A stretch of 64,000 nucleotides of DNA, taken from Desulfonatronum thiosulfatophilum (lineage in GTDB: Bacteria > Desulfobacterota > Desulfovibrionia > Desulfovibrionales > Desulfonatronaceae). The first letter of the stretch is position 1, and each line of letters begins with the position of its first letter. Location: assembly GCF_900104215.1 (NCBI RefSeq), contig NZ_FMXO01000002.1:1-64000 (forward strand), read 5' to 3'. This document shows positions 48,967-57,689 of this stretch, piece after piece. The position numbers and the translations under genes were made by a program. A model generated the notes under the pieces. It was not told the origin of the DNA and ran no database searches. It saw only the letters and a program-made list of their open reading frames with translations.

Positions 48967-50018
48967 TCATCCAGTTTTGTATCCAGCTGCTTCACCATCC
49001 GGTCGAAGTCGCTTTCAAACAGCCGATCCTGCACGATGCGGTACTTCTCAAATTCGCTCTCGGCGTGGGCCTTGGCGATCTCCGCCGTCACCTTTCCCGC
49101 GTCCTGCAAAATCTTACGGTCGGTCGCCGCAATGAAGCGGTTCAATCGGGTTTCCCAATCCTGCATGGTCATGGGGATCTTGCGCAGCGCCATATCCTCC
49201 GCAACATCCAGATAGGCCGAAACCAGCCGTACCAGTTGCGCCATTTCATGTTCGGTCAGGTAGTTCTTGGCCACGACGACGTCGAATTTCTGGATTTTAC
49301 CTCGCGGTGCATCCTTCCAGGTGGTCAGGCCCATGTGCTCTTTTTCGGCATCGGCACGAGTATGGATGACCTCCGCCGCCGTCTGCCCATGAATCGCCCA
49401 GTGCAGCTTGTTCTGTACAGTGGAAAAAAATCGCTTGGTGGCCTGGGCCGTCACGTCATAGTCAATGGAGGTCGCGTAGATGTCGGTGATTTTCTGGTAG
49501 AACTTGCGTTCGGAGAGGCGAATCTCGCGAATGCGCTCTAACTGCTCTTCAAAATATTGATTATTGAGGACGGAGCCGCCACTTTTCAGGCGTTCGTCAT
49601 CCATCGTGTAGCCCTTGATGGTGAACTCCTCGATAATGGTGGTCGCCCATTTGCGGAACTGCACGGCACGTTCGGAGTTGACCTTGTAGCCGACGGCGAT
49701 GATGGCGGCGAGGTTGTAGTGCTTGGTGTTGTAACTTTTGCCATCGGCGGCAGTTATCCGAAAATTTCGGATAACTGAATCTTCCTGTAACTCACTGTCG
49801 CGGAAAATCTTTTTCAGGTGATAGTTGGTGGTTCGCACATCCACATCATAGAGCGTGGCCATCATCTTCTGTGTCAGCCAGATGGTTTCACCGGCGTAAA
49901 CCACCTCCACACCGCCCGTGCCGCTAGCCGCGACAAAGGTCAAATATTCCGCCGCCGAGGAACGGACGAGGGGTTTCTCAATCTTTCCGGAGACCTTCGG
50001 ATACTTGCTCTTACTCAT
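48963..50018 (-). CDS. RhuM-family protein (first copy)
   Basis: The 351-residue protein begins with a ~45-residue unconserved segment. The RhuM/Fic-associated pattern follows: ETIWLTQKMMATLYDVDVRT, EDSVIRNFRITAADGKSY, YNLAAIIAVGYKVNSERAVQFRKWA, KGYTMDDERL and DIYATSIDYD. RhuM proteins are common passengers in restriction loci; the function is unknown. AAGGAGG lies 10 nt before the chosen ATG. Its stop overlaps the hsdR start. A second, divergent homologue is at 56454-57455. Confidence 0.87.
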   Translation of the reverse strand: MSKSKYPKVSGKIEKPLVRSSAAEYLTFVAASGTGGVEVVYAGETIWLTQKMMATLYDVDVRTTNYHLKKIFRDSELQEDSVIRNFRITAADGKSYNTKHYNLAAIIAVGYKVNSERAVQFRKWATTIIEEFTIKGYTMDDERLKSGGSVLNNQYFEEQLERIREIRLSERKFYQKITDIYATSIDYDVTAQATKRFFSTVQNKLHWAIHGQTAAEVIHTRADAEKEHMGLTTWKDAPRGKIQKFDVVVAKNYLTEHEMAQLVRLVSAYLDVAEDMALRKIPMTMQDWETRLNRFIAATDRKILQDAGKVTAEIAKAHAESEFEKYRIVQDRLFESDFDRMVKQLDTKLDE

Positions 50019-50092
50019 CCTTGGACACCTCCTTCCGGCACGTAAAGGCTTGAAATCAGACATCAGCCCGACCCCTCAGAGTTCTGATTTTC

Positions 50093-50150
50093 CAATTTCG
50101 GGATCCAGCAGATCGTCGAAGAAGAGCGCCAACCCCTTGCCATCGGATTT
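50093..50150 (-). pseudogene. Short hsdR N-terminal fragment (A)
   Basis: About 58 bp match the hsdR region encoding LFFDDLLDAK, with AGCAGATCGTCGAAGAAGAG shared almost exactly, then ACCCCTTGCCATCGGA, which is shared with fragment B at 52190-52222. It lies between rhuM and hipA. Confidence 0.65.
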
Positions 50151-50257
50151 TGCGACTCATATGTGAGACACGACCATAAATTGCGACTCGCTACTTCACA
50201 TTTTTGAGTTACAAGGAAAATATAATCGTGATGCCGACATATAACGAGAAATCAGTT

Positions 50258-51565
50258 TCATGAATAGGGTTGGAGATTCAACGTAGTTTGAATTTTTTCG
50301 CGCACAACATCGGGAACGCCTGCCTTTTCCGCAAACGATCTCCATTTCGACACCGTTGCCTGCACATCGGCAACGATTTTCGCGGCGCGTCCCCGTTTCA
50401 TTGAAGCAGTCCTTGCACAGGCCTTGAAATCCTCCAGCGTGAAATTGTCGCGCTTTCCATTCATCATCATCTGATGGCTTGCCGTCCACGCACCCGCGGG
50501 ATTAAAGCTGTAGGTCATATCAAAGGCCGGTGACAGCGACCACTCACCGGATTTATTCATCAGGAAGGCAATATTCTTCACGTGGTCGTCTTGATTGCGG
50601 GCCACGATATTAAAGACCATGCGCCGAAACAGTTGCTCGATGGCCTGCATTGGCAACTGCAGTTGCCGCATCACCAGCAACGTCTGCTCGTAGCTGTAAG
50701 CGCCTGCCATATTGAAATCGTAGTGTGCGAGGGCGCAGAGTGACTGCATGTGAAGTTTTTCGCCGGCAGCAAGACGATCAAAGCGGCGCGTCATGAAATG
50801 CGACCGGCCATTCTCTTTGAACAGCCTGCATTCACTGATTTCAATGCCACATTCAAGCGCCATCAGGTAATATGCGTACTCGATCAGCCCGTAGCCTTTT
50901 GAGTCTTCCAGTTCCTTATCCTTATTGCCGCTGACGCCGTCAAATTTCAACAGCCAGTATTCAAACCCCTCGCCGGCTTTGACCTGACCAGACCGCACTT
51001 CATTAGTTTTTGGGTTCCATGCGATAACCGCCTTCGCCCTCGCGCCACCGGCGGATGTGCCCACGCGAAGAATATCCCTCAGCGCATCCTCTTTGCCTTC
51101 TGCCGTAAAGGACGCCTGGAGGTTATTCCTGTGGGTCAATATCTCCGATGCAAGCATCACCAACCGGCTGACCTCAATGGGCGTGGTCTGCTTTGCCTCG
51201 GGGCCGATGGCCGGGGCAAATTCCAGCGCACCCATGCCGCGTTCACCAGTATAGCAAAGCCGCTCAACCGCGTTGAAGGAATCCGGTTGCCGCCCCTGCG
51301 ATGCCAGCCAGGCATCAAGCAGCGCGTTGCCAAATTTGTCAGGCAGCGAGTCGGCCAGCAGGCCGGGCAGCCCAAGAAATGTCGGGCGAGAAAGCTCGGG
51401 GAAGCGGTACACGCGTCGGGACAGCGGCATCACAATCGGCGCGACTTGAATACCGCTTCGCGCGAATTCCGCATCGTATTCAAAGCTGGCGACTTCCTCC
51501 CCATCCTGTAGTGAGACAGCGCCGATGGTTTTACCCCACAGCCTGACTTCGGCAAGCGTGCTCAT
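50258..51565 (-). CDS. hipA: HipA-family serine/threonine kinase toxin
   Basis: The 435-residue protein has the HipA N-terminal subdomain (RPTFLGLPGLLADSLPDKFG) and the kinase core: VGTSAGGARAKAVIAW (P-loop segment), EYWLLKFDGV, RFDRLAAGEKLHMQSL, the catalytic VFNIVARNQDDHVKNIAFL and the metal-binding SPAFDMTYSFNP. HipA kinases phosphorylate aminoacyl-tRNA synthetases and cause growth arrest. It is translationally coupled to hipB (ATGA). It has been inserted between two parts of the restriction locus. Confidence 0.92.
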   Translation of the reverse strand: MSTLAEVRLWGKTIGAVSLQDGEEVASFEYDAEFARSGIQVAPIVMPLSRRVYRFPELSRPTFLGLPGLLADSLPDKFGNALLDAWLASQGRQPDSFNAVERLCYTGERGMGALEFAPAIGPEAKQTTPIEVSRLVMLASEILTHRNNLQASFTAEGKEDALRDILRVGTSAGGARAKAVIAWNPKTNEVRSGQVKAGEGFEYWLLKFDGVSGNKDKELEDSKGYGLIEYAYYLMALECGIEISECRLFKENGRSHFMTRRFDRLAAGEKLHMQSLCALAHYDFNMAGAYSYEQTLLVMRQLQLPMQAIEQLFRRMVFNIVARNQDDHVKNIAFLMNKSGEWSLSPAFDMTYSFNPAGAWTASHQMMMNGKRDNFTLEDFKACARTASMKRGRAAKIVADVQATVSKWRSFAEKAGVPDVVREKIQTTLNLQPYS

Positions 51566-51921
51566 GAATTATCATCCCAGCGCCAGGGTTTGTCGGTCGC
51601 CTTTGCGGCACGTCGACCCGAAGCCCGTTGTCGGACCTTGCCCTTCCGCTTTAATAAATCCATCGGCCTGGGCCCGGACTCCGGAATCAGGCCATCCAGC
51701 CCAGATACGGCGTCCAGCACCCGCAGCACCCGAATCAGGGTGGTCAACTGCGACGTTTGTCCTGCCTCCATACGCTCGAGGGTGCGCTTGGCGATACCTG
51801 CCTGTTCGGCCACTGCCGCCTGGGTCAGCTCCAATTCAACCCGGCGAGCGGCAATACGTGCCCCCAATTCGGCCAGCACGGCGTCATCTGTGAGTAAACT
51901 GGTGATTTCCACAGTCGTCAT
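51562..51921 (-). CDS. hipB: HipB-like XRE-family antitoxin
   Basis: The 119-residue protein has an XRE helix-turn-helix (ELTQAAVAEQAGIAKRTLER, ~33-52, then MEAGQTSQLTTLIRVLRVLD) and a basic C-terminal tail (RKGKVRQRASGRRAAKAT). It should bind HipA and repress the hipBA promoter. It directly precedes hipA with a 4-bp overlap. An AT-rich upstream region with three CGATATA-type motifs (about 51968, 52014, 52055) may contain promoter and operators. Confidence 0.88.
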   Translation of the reverse strand: MTTVEITSLLTDDAVLAELGARIAARRVELELTQAAVAEQAGIAKRTLERMEAGQTSQLTTLIRVLRVLDAVSGLDGLIPESGPRPMDLLKRKGKVRQRASGRRAAKATDKPWRWDDNS

Positions 51922-52078
51922 ACATTACGAATATGTCGGTTAAATCTCTATAAATCGTCAACTGTTTCGATATATATCTTGGTAATTTTCTTTAGTCAAT
52001 TCGCAATAAATGGCGATATAATAATTTTATTCATACTTAGTCATAATTTCTTACGATATATACTTCATGCTTTATGAG

Positions 52079-52405
52079 CTTGCCCCGGTTGCCGTAGATC
52101 TCGATGTGCAGATCACGGAACTGCCCGAACAACGGCCCTCAGCCTCAGCGTAGCGCGGGGTTGATTTCCCGCACCTTGGCGTCGAGAAGGTCGTCGAAGA
52201 ACAGCGTTAACCCCTTGCCATCCGAAGTTATGGCGAACCGCAGATTTCGCAGATGTGCGCAGATTAGTTTTTGGAGTTTTTTCATCTGCGGTTCAAATCC
52301 GCTCCGCTACTCGGCTTCCTCGCGGGACACGAATGTCCAACCGATGGCCTCGGCGTAGGCAAGGATTCGGGCTTGGACGGTTTTATGTTCGGAGGGGGTG
52401 GGCAT
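52079..52405 (-). pseudogene. hsdR N-terminal remnant (B) interrupted by a repeat
   Basis: The minus strand from an ATG at 52405 encodes MPTPSEHKTVQARILAYAEA, then IGWTFVSREEAE, matching the start of the intact HsdR. It is broken by a 65-bp CCGCAGATTTCGCAGATG-type intergenic repeat (52233-52298), then resumes with LFFDDLLDAKVREINP and LFGQFRDLHIEIYGNRGKL before it ends. It begins 1 bp after the stop of the zinc-hook ATPase gene. Confidence 0.85.
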
Positions 52406-52406
52406 G

Positions 52407-54767
52407 CTATTTCCCCTTGATGAGTTTGTGCTCCTCGCAACGTGTCAACAGGCTGCGCAGCCCGCTGATAAAATCTCTGGCCTGATCAAATGTCACTTCC
52501 AGCCGTCCCGGATTGTTGTGGCAAAGAAAGTTGATTAGGTCCCCTTGGCCCAGCACTCTTGCGAGGTCTATCCCAATCGCACCTTCCTTGGTTGAATCGG
52601 CATTAATCAGCAGCTTCCGCAACTCGTCTGCGATGCCGGCGAGAACAAAGTCGCCTGCGGTGTATTTCCCATCTGCCTTGAACCTCACTTTCAGTTCAAT
52701 CTTCGCAGCAGAGCGGGCGAGAAAGTCCTCCAGAACCACACGAAACGGCCCACCGAGATTTCGGTAGTTGGCTTCCGTCAAATTTTCCGTGATGAATTCC
52801 CAGGAGCTTTCTGACACTGAAATGACCGGCCCTGTGTCCACGGACCAGCCGTTGATCTGAATATACTGCCATTGATTCTGCAGCCCCATCACGCGGGCGC
52901 TCTTCTGCAGAAGCTCGTTCCAATGGTCATCATGGGTTGTCAGAATAATCTGGAAGTCTTTGAATTCCGTGAACAACAGCTCGCCGACACGTCGCCTGTG
53001 CTCCTTGTCGATGCTCGTCAGCACATCATCCAGCACGAGGAGGGTTCCCGGAGGATTGAAAATGCGAACTGCCGCCAGAAACAGACAAAGACCAAGAGAA
53101 TCAAGGTGTCCCTCGCTTAAGAACGCGCGTGGATCTTTCGAGTTCGCGAGGCCCAAGAACTGAATGGCAAGGCGCAGGCCTCCAGTGGCTGCCCGGGAGG
53201 TAGGTTTGAATTCAAGTGCTGTGCATTCCGAGGCTTCTCCTCCATCGGCGAAGTCATGCAGAACCTTGTAATAATCCAAAACCTTGCCCGAAATCTTTGT
53301 GAAGACCTGTTGAATCGCGCCTTCCCGAGCCGAGGAGAAACACTCCCTTGCGATGGTCGTCCGGCGAAGGATTTCTCTGGAGCCCGCGAAGGCAGATTCG
53401 GCCTTCTCCACATCCTGCCAAGAGGCGATGCCGCGTTCCAGTAGGGCAATTGCAGCCTCCAGCTTCGCAGAGTCTGGAGGGACCAATGCATCTTTTTGCT
53501 TATTCAGCGCAACTGCCACCGCTTTCCGAATTTCAGCGATGGCTTGAAGACCTTCGGGAACCACAACGTATTCGACAAAGTCATCCTTTTCGGCACGGGC
53601 GAGGAATCGAGTAAACCGGAGTGCCTTTGCACGCGCACCCCTTAACTCCGTAAGAGTGGCCGTCTCGAACAAACCCGAATGAGCGAGGTCCTTCTTGAGC
53701 AGATCCGCAATCGACACCGCGTATTGTTTGAGGCGCCCAAATGCAGCCGCTCGCTTGGACATTGCATTACGCAACTCTTGAAGCGCCTCGCCTCGCTCTT
53801 TGAGCCGGGCGAGCAGAGCGTCCAGCGGTTGCTCCAGTTGGGTTTCACATAGAGGGCAATGTGTCTCGTCGTTGTGTCCAGCGAAGTAGCACCTGCCCTC
53901 CTCAATGATACTGCTGCGTGGGGCATCAGCAGAAGAAACGGCCAATTCGGCGATTTTTCCTCGCAGTTCGTTGACGGTCTTTACGTCGGCGTCAGGCACA
54001 ATTGCCAGCGGGGTCTCAATGCTGACTAGGGCACGGGTGATCGCATCTATTTTCTTTCGATTGGCCTGAGGCCTCTTGGCCTTGAGCAGTGGAAGCCGAG
54101 ATTCCAAATCTTCCCACTTTTCGATCTCCAAACCGAATGCCTTAACCGTCTTCGCAATCTGAGCAAAGACTTGTGCAAGATTGGTGGGAACGAACCCAGA
54201 AACCGGATCTTTGAACAACGCGAGATTTGTTTGATGGGAGGTCTTCGTTCGACCGACTGCTATGTTCGCTTGGCGTTCAGCCTCGACAAAACTGCGTTGA
54301 AACCGATCCACCTTTGTGATCCCGAGGAGTTGGACAAACTTCTGGTATCGATCCGCATCTTGATCACAAACAAAGTCCAAGATCTTCGCACGACGGAGAA
54401 CAAACCCATCAACCTTCGGGTGCTGTGTAAAGAAATCATTGATCGGCTGCCGATTGGTGAGTTCGAGGGTGTCAGAGGAAAGTTTTCGAGAGATTTCTCC
54501 GTTAGAAGGGCTTAGGGCGATAACCACCTTCGGGTCTCCGCCAGTTCGGACGTTCTTAACCGCGTCGTCGTGAGAAATGCTACCTGTGCCGGCACCCGTA
54601 AAACGGGCGACCTGTCCCGAAAAGACGAACTCAATTCCGTCTACAAAAGCGCTCTTACCTTTTCCGTTCGTTCCGAGGATGACAAGGTTCTTGCCTTTGA
54701 GCTTAAACTCATTCGCTGGGAGCCCTCGGAAATGCTCGAATTTGATCATCCGGACTCTCTCATTCAT
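52407..54767 (-). CDS. SMC/Rad50-like ATPase with zinc hook, RloC-like candidate
   Basis: The 786-residue protein has Walker A LGTNGKGKS (31-39), a zinc-hook CPLC (Cys304, Cys307) within helical arms, a signature-like LSEGH (550-554) and Walker B LLVLDD (576-581) with D-loop and switch His (THDDHW). After the ATPase head, residues ~630-786 form an extra domain with Arg676-x3-Glu680 and His750, the order seen in PrrC/RloC-type HEPN anticodon nucleases found in type I loci. The ATPase call is firm; the nuclease is a hypothesis. The start at 54767 overlaps the preceding small gene. Confidence 0.8.
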   Translation of the reverse strand: MNERVRMIKFEHFRGLPANEFKLKGKNLVILGTNGKGKSAFVDGIEFVFSGQVARFTGAGTGSISHDDAVKNVRTGGDPKVVIALSPSNGEISRKLSSDTLELTNRQPINDFFTQHPKVDGFVLRRAKILDFVCDQDADRYQKFVQLLGITKVDRFQRSFVEAERQANIAVGRTKTSHQTNLALFKDPVSGFVPTNLAQVFAQIAKTVKAFGLEIEKWEDLESRLPLLKAKRPQANRKKIDAITRALVSIETPLAIVPDADVKTVNELRGKIAELAVSSADAPRSSIIEEGRCYFAGHNDETHCPLCETQLEQPLDALLARLKERGEALQELRNAMSKRAAAFGRLKQYAVSIADLLKKDLAHSGLFETATLTELRGARAKALRFTRFLARAEKDDFVEYVVVPEGLQAIAEIRKAVAVALNKQKDALVPPDSAKLEAAIALLERGIASWQDVEKAESAFAGSREILRRTTIARECFSSAREGAIQQVFTKISGKVLDYYKVLHDFADGGEASECTALEFKPTSRAATGGLRLAIQFLGLANSKDPRAFLSEGHLDSLGLCLFLAAVRIFNPPGTLLVLDDVLTSIDKEHRRRVGELLFTEFKDFQIILTTHDDHWNELLQKSARVMGLQNQWQYIQINGWSVDTGPVISVSESSWEFITENLTEANYRNLGGPFRVVLEDFLARSAAKIELKVRFKADGKYTAGDFVLAGIADELRKLLINADSTKEGAIGIDLARVLGQGDLINFLCHNNPGRLEVTFDQARDFISGLRSLLTRCEEHKLIKGK

Positions 54768-54999
54768 TACCCACCTCATCTTCCACACAATCGTTTTTCG
54801 AAGCGGCGGCGATAACTTCGGCTGCTGTAGGAGTCTCTGAATCAAGCAACCGGACTAGTGCCTCCTGCGCAGCGATGGGAAGTGAAGCGGCCGAACTGAG
54901 CGCGACGGTAAATTGCGCCGAGAGGTTCTGGAACAATTCAACTCGTAGATCTCGCTGCGGTGCTGGTTTTTCTGCCTCTTGCGGAGTCGTTGATTCCAT
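54760..54999 (-). CDS. Small acidic protein upstream of the zinc-hook ATPase
   Basis: The 79-residue protein is Ala-, Glu- and Ser-rich with a helical middle part (LRVELFQNLSAQFTVALSSA, AAQEALVRLLD) and no recognised family. It overlaps the 3' end of hsdS by 62 bp and the ATPase start by 8 bp, so it is embedded in the operon and translationally coupled. It may be a partner or antidote of the ATPase; that is inference from position. Confidence 0.55.
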   Translation of the reverse strand: MESTTPQEAEKPAPQRDLRVELFQNLSAQFTVALSSAASLPIAAQEALVRLLDSETPTAAEVIAAASKNDCVEDEVGNE

Positions 55000-56299
55000 A
55001 TCTATTCCGTTGATTGTGATTTTTGAAATTCCAAGCGTGTACGCGGGTCTTCGCGGTCATCAGTTCGTGAAGGAGGGTGCGGAAGAGGTTTTGGAGAGTC
55101 GCCTTTTTCAAAATGGCGTTGTTCGCCTTATCGTCGATGAGCGCCAGTGTTCGTGCAATCTCCTCTTGTTCCTCGATTGCTGGAACCGGAACGAGCATCG
55201 TCTTCAGCGTTCCCGAGTTGATATTAAACTTCCCGTCGGCGGTTCGGATTGCTTTTTCGCTGAGAAATGACATCCCGACTTCGGTTCTCGAATACTCGTT
55301 GAGAAAATCGGGATTGAGGACAGACGGATCTAAGCGGACTCGGATAAGATACGATGCAAAATAACAGTCGGACAATTCACCATTGAATTTTGAGCATCTT
55401 CCAGCATTCTCCTTCACGCCATTCGTTCGAACAAAAAGGAGATCACCAAGTTCGAGTGAAAGCTTACCAAGTTCGCTCTTTTTGGGTTTACCGAACTTTA
55501 GGTCTTTAGGGTCAATATGGCCACCAACAACATTCGGAATTCTCAAGACGGGTTTCCCATCTATGTCGTAGCCGCATTTCACGGATGTGCCGTATTGAAA
55601 GGATTCAGCCTTGGTCGCCAAATTCACCACCTCCCAACTTTCGGGGACGGGGCCGATTTCGGTTTGTTTTTGGGGTTCGTTGCGGAGGCCTTCGGTAAAG
55701 AGCTTGTGCATGAGGGCCTTTTTCAGCTCGGTGGTGGCCTGAATGATCCGCTCCTGCGCTTCGATCGCCCGCTGCACCGTCGAAAGGATGTGCGCGATCT
55801 TCTTCTGCTCGGGGAGTGGGGGGAGCGGAATGAATCGGTCGCCAAGAACGGTTTTGCTCAAACGCTGACGACCCGTGCTGCCCTCCATTTTGCCGGCAAG
55901 GTCGGAGCGGACTTCGGGATGCAAGAGATAAAAGAACAAGTAAAGCGTATCTGAGTGTCCTTTCCGGCCACGCATCGGGATCACTTCGGTTGTGGCATAA
56001 GCAAAGTCAGTCTCGATATCGACAATAGCCTGCTTCCCGTTCTCGAACGACGGCGTGATCTTTGCGACCATGAGATCACCGTTTTCGACATAGGTGCCGC
56101 TTCCGAGCTGGGCCAAAGGCTTTGGCGTGAATTCGGACACGTGAATCCGACCTAAGGGAATTTGATCCATCCGAAAAAACGGGATTTCGTCGCCATTCTT
56201 TGAAAGATCGAGACCGCGAGGCTTGCCGGTAAAGTCAAACGACTCGGCGACTGGACCGAGCTTCCAATCGGAAGGAAATTGGAACTGTTGGATCTTCAT
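54938..56299 (-). CDS. hsdS: Type I restriction specificity subunit
   Basis: The 453-residue protein has two target recognition domains with the HsdS repeat pattern. TRD1 (~1-160) ends in FIPLPPLPEQKKIAHILSTV and a coiled spacer (RAIEAQERIIQATTELKKAL). TRD2 starts near IGPVPESWEVVNL and ends in LVPVPAIEEQEEIARTL and a second coil. The last ~25 residues after HELMTAKTRVH are abnormal and overlap the next gene. The subunit defines the DNA site for HsdM and HsdR. GGAGGAG lies before the ATG, which overlaps the stop of a 51-codon open frame. Confidence 0.93.
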   Translation of the reverse strand: MKIQQFQFPSDWKLGPVAESFDFTGKPRGLDLSKNGDEIPFFRMDQIPLGRIHVSEFTPKPLAQLGSGTYVENGDLMVAKITPSFENGKQAIVDIETDFAYATTEVIPMRGRKGHSDTLYLFFYLLHPEVRSDLAGKMEGSTGRQRLSKTVLGDRFIPLPPLPEQKKIAHILSTVQRAIEAQERIIQATTELKKALMHKLFTEGLRNEPQKQTEIGPVPESWEVVNLATKAESFQYGTSVKCGYDIDGKPVLRIPNVVGGHIDPKDLKFGKPKKSELGKLSLELGDLLFVRTNGVKENAGRCSKFNGELSDCYFASYLIRVRLDPSVLNPDFLNEYSRTEVGMSFLSEKAIRTADGKFNINSGTLKTMLVPVPAIEEQEEIARTLALIDDKANNAILKKATLQNLFRTLLHELMTAKTRVHAWNFKNHNQRNRYGINDSARGRKTSTAARSTS

Positions 56300-56451
56300 A
56301 CCCCGATCTCCTCCAGAACCTTCCGCAGGGTCTTGTCCATCGCCCTCGCCAGAGAGTGATTTAACCGCAGATTGCGCAGATTTGCGCAGAGGATTTTCTG
56401 AATGCCTGAATCTGCGTCCATCTGCGTCATCTGCGGTTTCATCTCTTCCAT
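56296..56451 (-). CDS. 51-residue open frame coupled to hsdS (repeat copy 2)
   Basis: It reads MEEMKPQMTQMDADSG, then KILCANLRNLRLNHSLARA and LRKVLEEIGV, and stops in an ATGA overlap with hsdS. The middle derives from a CGCAGATTTGCGCAGA-type intergenic repeat; the last 17 residues resemble the HsdM C-terminus (ETDKALDAILRQLGV). It starts 2 nt after the rhuM stop. A near-identical frame precedes rhuM at 57452. It could be a coupling leader rather than a functional protein. Confidence 0.45.
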   Translation of the reverse strand: MEEMKPQMTQMDADSGIQKILCANLRNLRLNHSLARAMDKTLRKVLEEIGV

Positions 56452-56453
56452 CT

Positions 56454-57455
56454 TCACACCCTTTCTCCCTTCCGTTTGAGTTCCTTCTCCAACTCCTCGA
56501 TGGCTTCCAGATCCTCGGCATCGGCTGCGATGGCTTCCTTTTTCCGACGTTTGGCGTCGAAGTCTTCATAGCGTTCGGTGGCGATGGTTTTCATGGTCTC
56601 GTGACTAACGGAACCGGGGCCGTCGAGCAGGGGCTGGTCGTTGGAGGCGAGCATGCGGTCTACGCTGTTGCGCCAGAAGTCGAGGGTGAGATCCTTCTGT
56701 TGTTTGGCGCGGAGTTCAGCTTGTTCGAGGAAGATGACGACGAGACGGTTGAGGGTGTCGACTTCGTCTTCGGTGAGGTAGTTCTTGGCGACGAGGATGT
56801 CGTGCTTGCGGACACGGGAACCACTCCAGGTGGTGAGGGCCATGTTGGGCTGGCTTGCATCAGCACGGTCGACAATGAGCTCGGCAGCAGTCTGGCGGGT
56901 GGCGGCGTAGAGCAGCTTGTTCTGCACTTCGGCAAAGAAGAGCTGGGTTTCCTTTTCGCGTGCCTGATAATCACTGCTCAGGGCGAAGAGGTCGCGGACT
57001 TTCTGATAGAAACGCTTTTCCGAAGCACGGATGTCGCGGATGCGGGCCAGGAGTTCGTCGAAGTAGTCCAGGCCGCCGGGGTTCTTGAGGCGCTCGTCGT
57101 CCATGACGAAGCCCTTGATCAGGTATTCCTTGAGATGGCTGCTGGCCCACTGGCGGAACTGGACGCCCCGCGGGGAGCGCACGCGGTAGCCGATCGCCAG
57201 AATGAGGTCGAGGTTGTAGAGCCTGGTCTGGTAGCGCTTGCCGTCGGCGGCAGTTGTCAAGGATTCCTTGACAACTGAGTCTTCGGCTAACTCTCCGTCC
57301 TCAAATATGTTCTTGGCATGAAGGCTGACATTCTGCTTGGTTATTTGGAAGAGCTCGGCGATTTCAAGCTGGGTGAGCCAGACCGTCCGGCCTTCGATGC
57401 GCAGGTCGAGCCGGGTGCGCCCGTCGTCGGAAGTGTAAAGAACCATTTCGCTCAT
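56454..57455 (-). CDS. RhuM-family protein (second copy)
   Basis: The 333-residue protein has the RhuM pattern: RTVWLTQLEIAELFQITKQN, EDSVVKESLTTAADGKRYQT, YNLDLILAIGYRVRSPRGVQFRQWA, KGFVMDDERLKNPGG and DLFALSSDYQ. A charged coiled C-terminus ends in EELEKELKRKGERV. It is clearly divergent from the copy at 48963, so it is not a recent duplicate. It is flanked by ~165-bp direct repeats that each encode a 51-residue frame. Function unknown. Confidence 0.88.
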   Translation of the reverse strand: MSEMVLYTSDDGRTRLDLRIEGRTVWLTQLEIAELFQITKQNVSLHAKNIFEDGELAEDSVVKESLTTAADGKRYQTRLYNLDLILAIGYRVRSPRGVQFRQWASSHLKEYLIKGFVMDDERLKNPGGLDYFDELLARIRDIRASEKRFYQKVRDLFALSSDYQAREKETQLFFAEVQNKLLYAATRQTAAELIVDRADASQPNMALTTWSGSRVRKHDILVAKNYLTEDEVDTLNRLVVIFLEQAELRAKQQKDLTLDFWRNSVDRMLASNDQPLLDGPGSVSHETMKTIATERYEDFDAKRRKKEAIAADAEDLEAIEELEKELKRKGERV

Positions 57456-57607
57456 ACCCCGATCTCCTCCAGAATCTTCTTCAACGCCTTGTCCGTCGCC
57501 CGCGCCAGAGAGTAGCTTAACCGCAGATTGCGCAGATTTGCGCAGATGATTTTCTCAATGTCTGAATCTGCGTCCATCTGCGCTATCTGCGTTTTCATAT
57601 CTTCCAT
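57452..57607 (-). CDS. 51-residue open frame coupled to rhuM (repeat copy 1)
   Basis: It reads MEDMKTQIAQMDADSD, then KIICANLRNLRLSYSLARA and LKKILEEIGV, with GGAGG about 12 nt before the ATG and an ATGA overlap with rhuM. It has the same length and most of the same residues as the frame before hsdS. The origin is the same mixture of an HsdM-like 3' end and an intergenic repeat. Translation is plausible; function is doubtful. Confidence 0.45.
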   Translation of the reverse strand: MEDMKTQIAQMDADSDIEKIICANLRNLRLSYSLARATDKALKKILEEIGV

Positions 57608-57689
57608 CTTCACGCTTTGCCTCCCCTCTGTATGAATTCTTTGGCTTCAGTTGCCCGGGTTTTCCGGACAACTCAGTGTCACCATCCGC

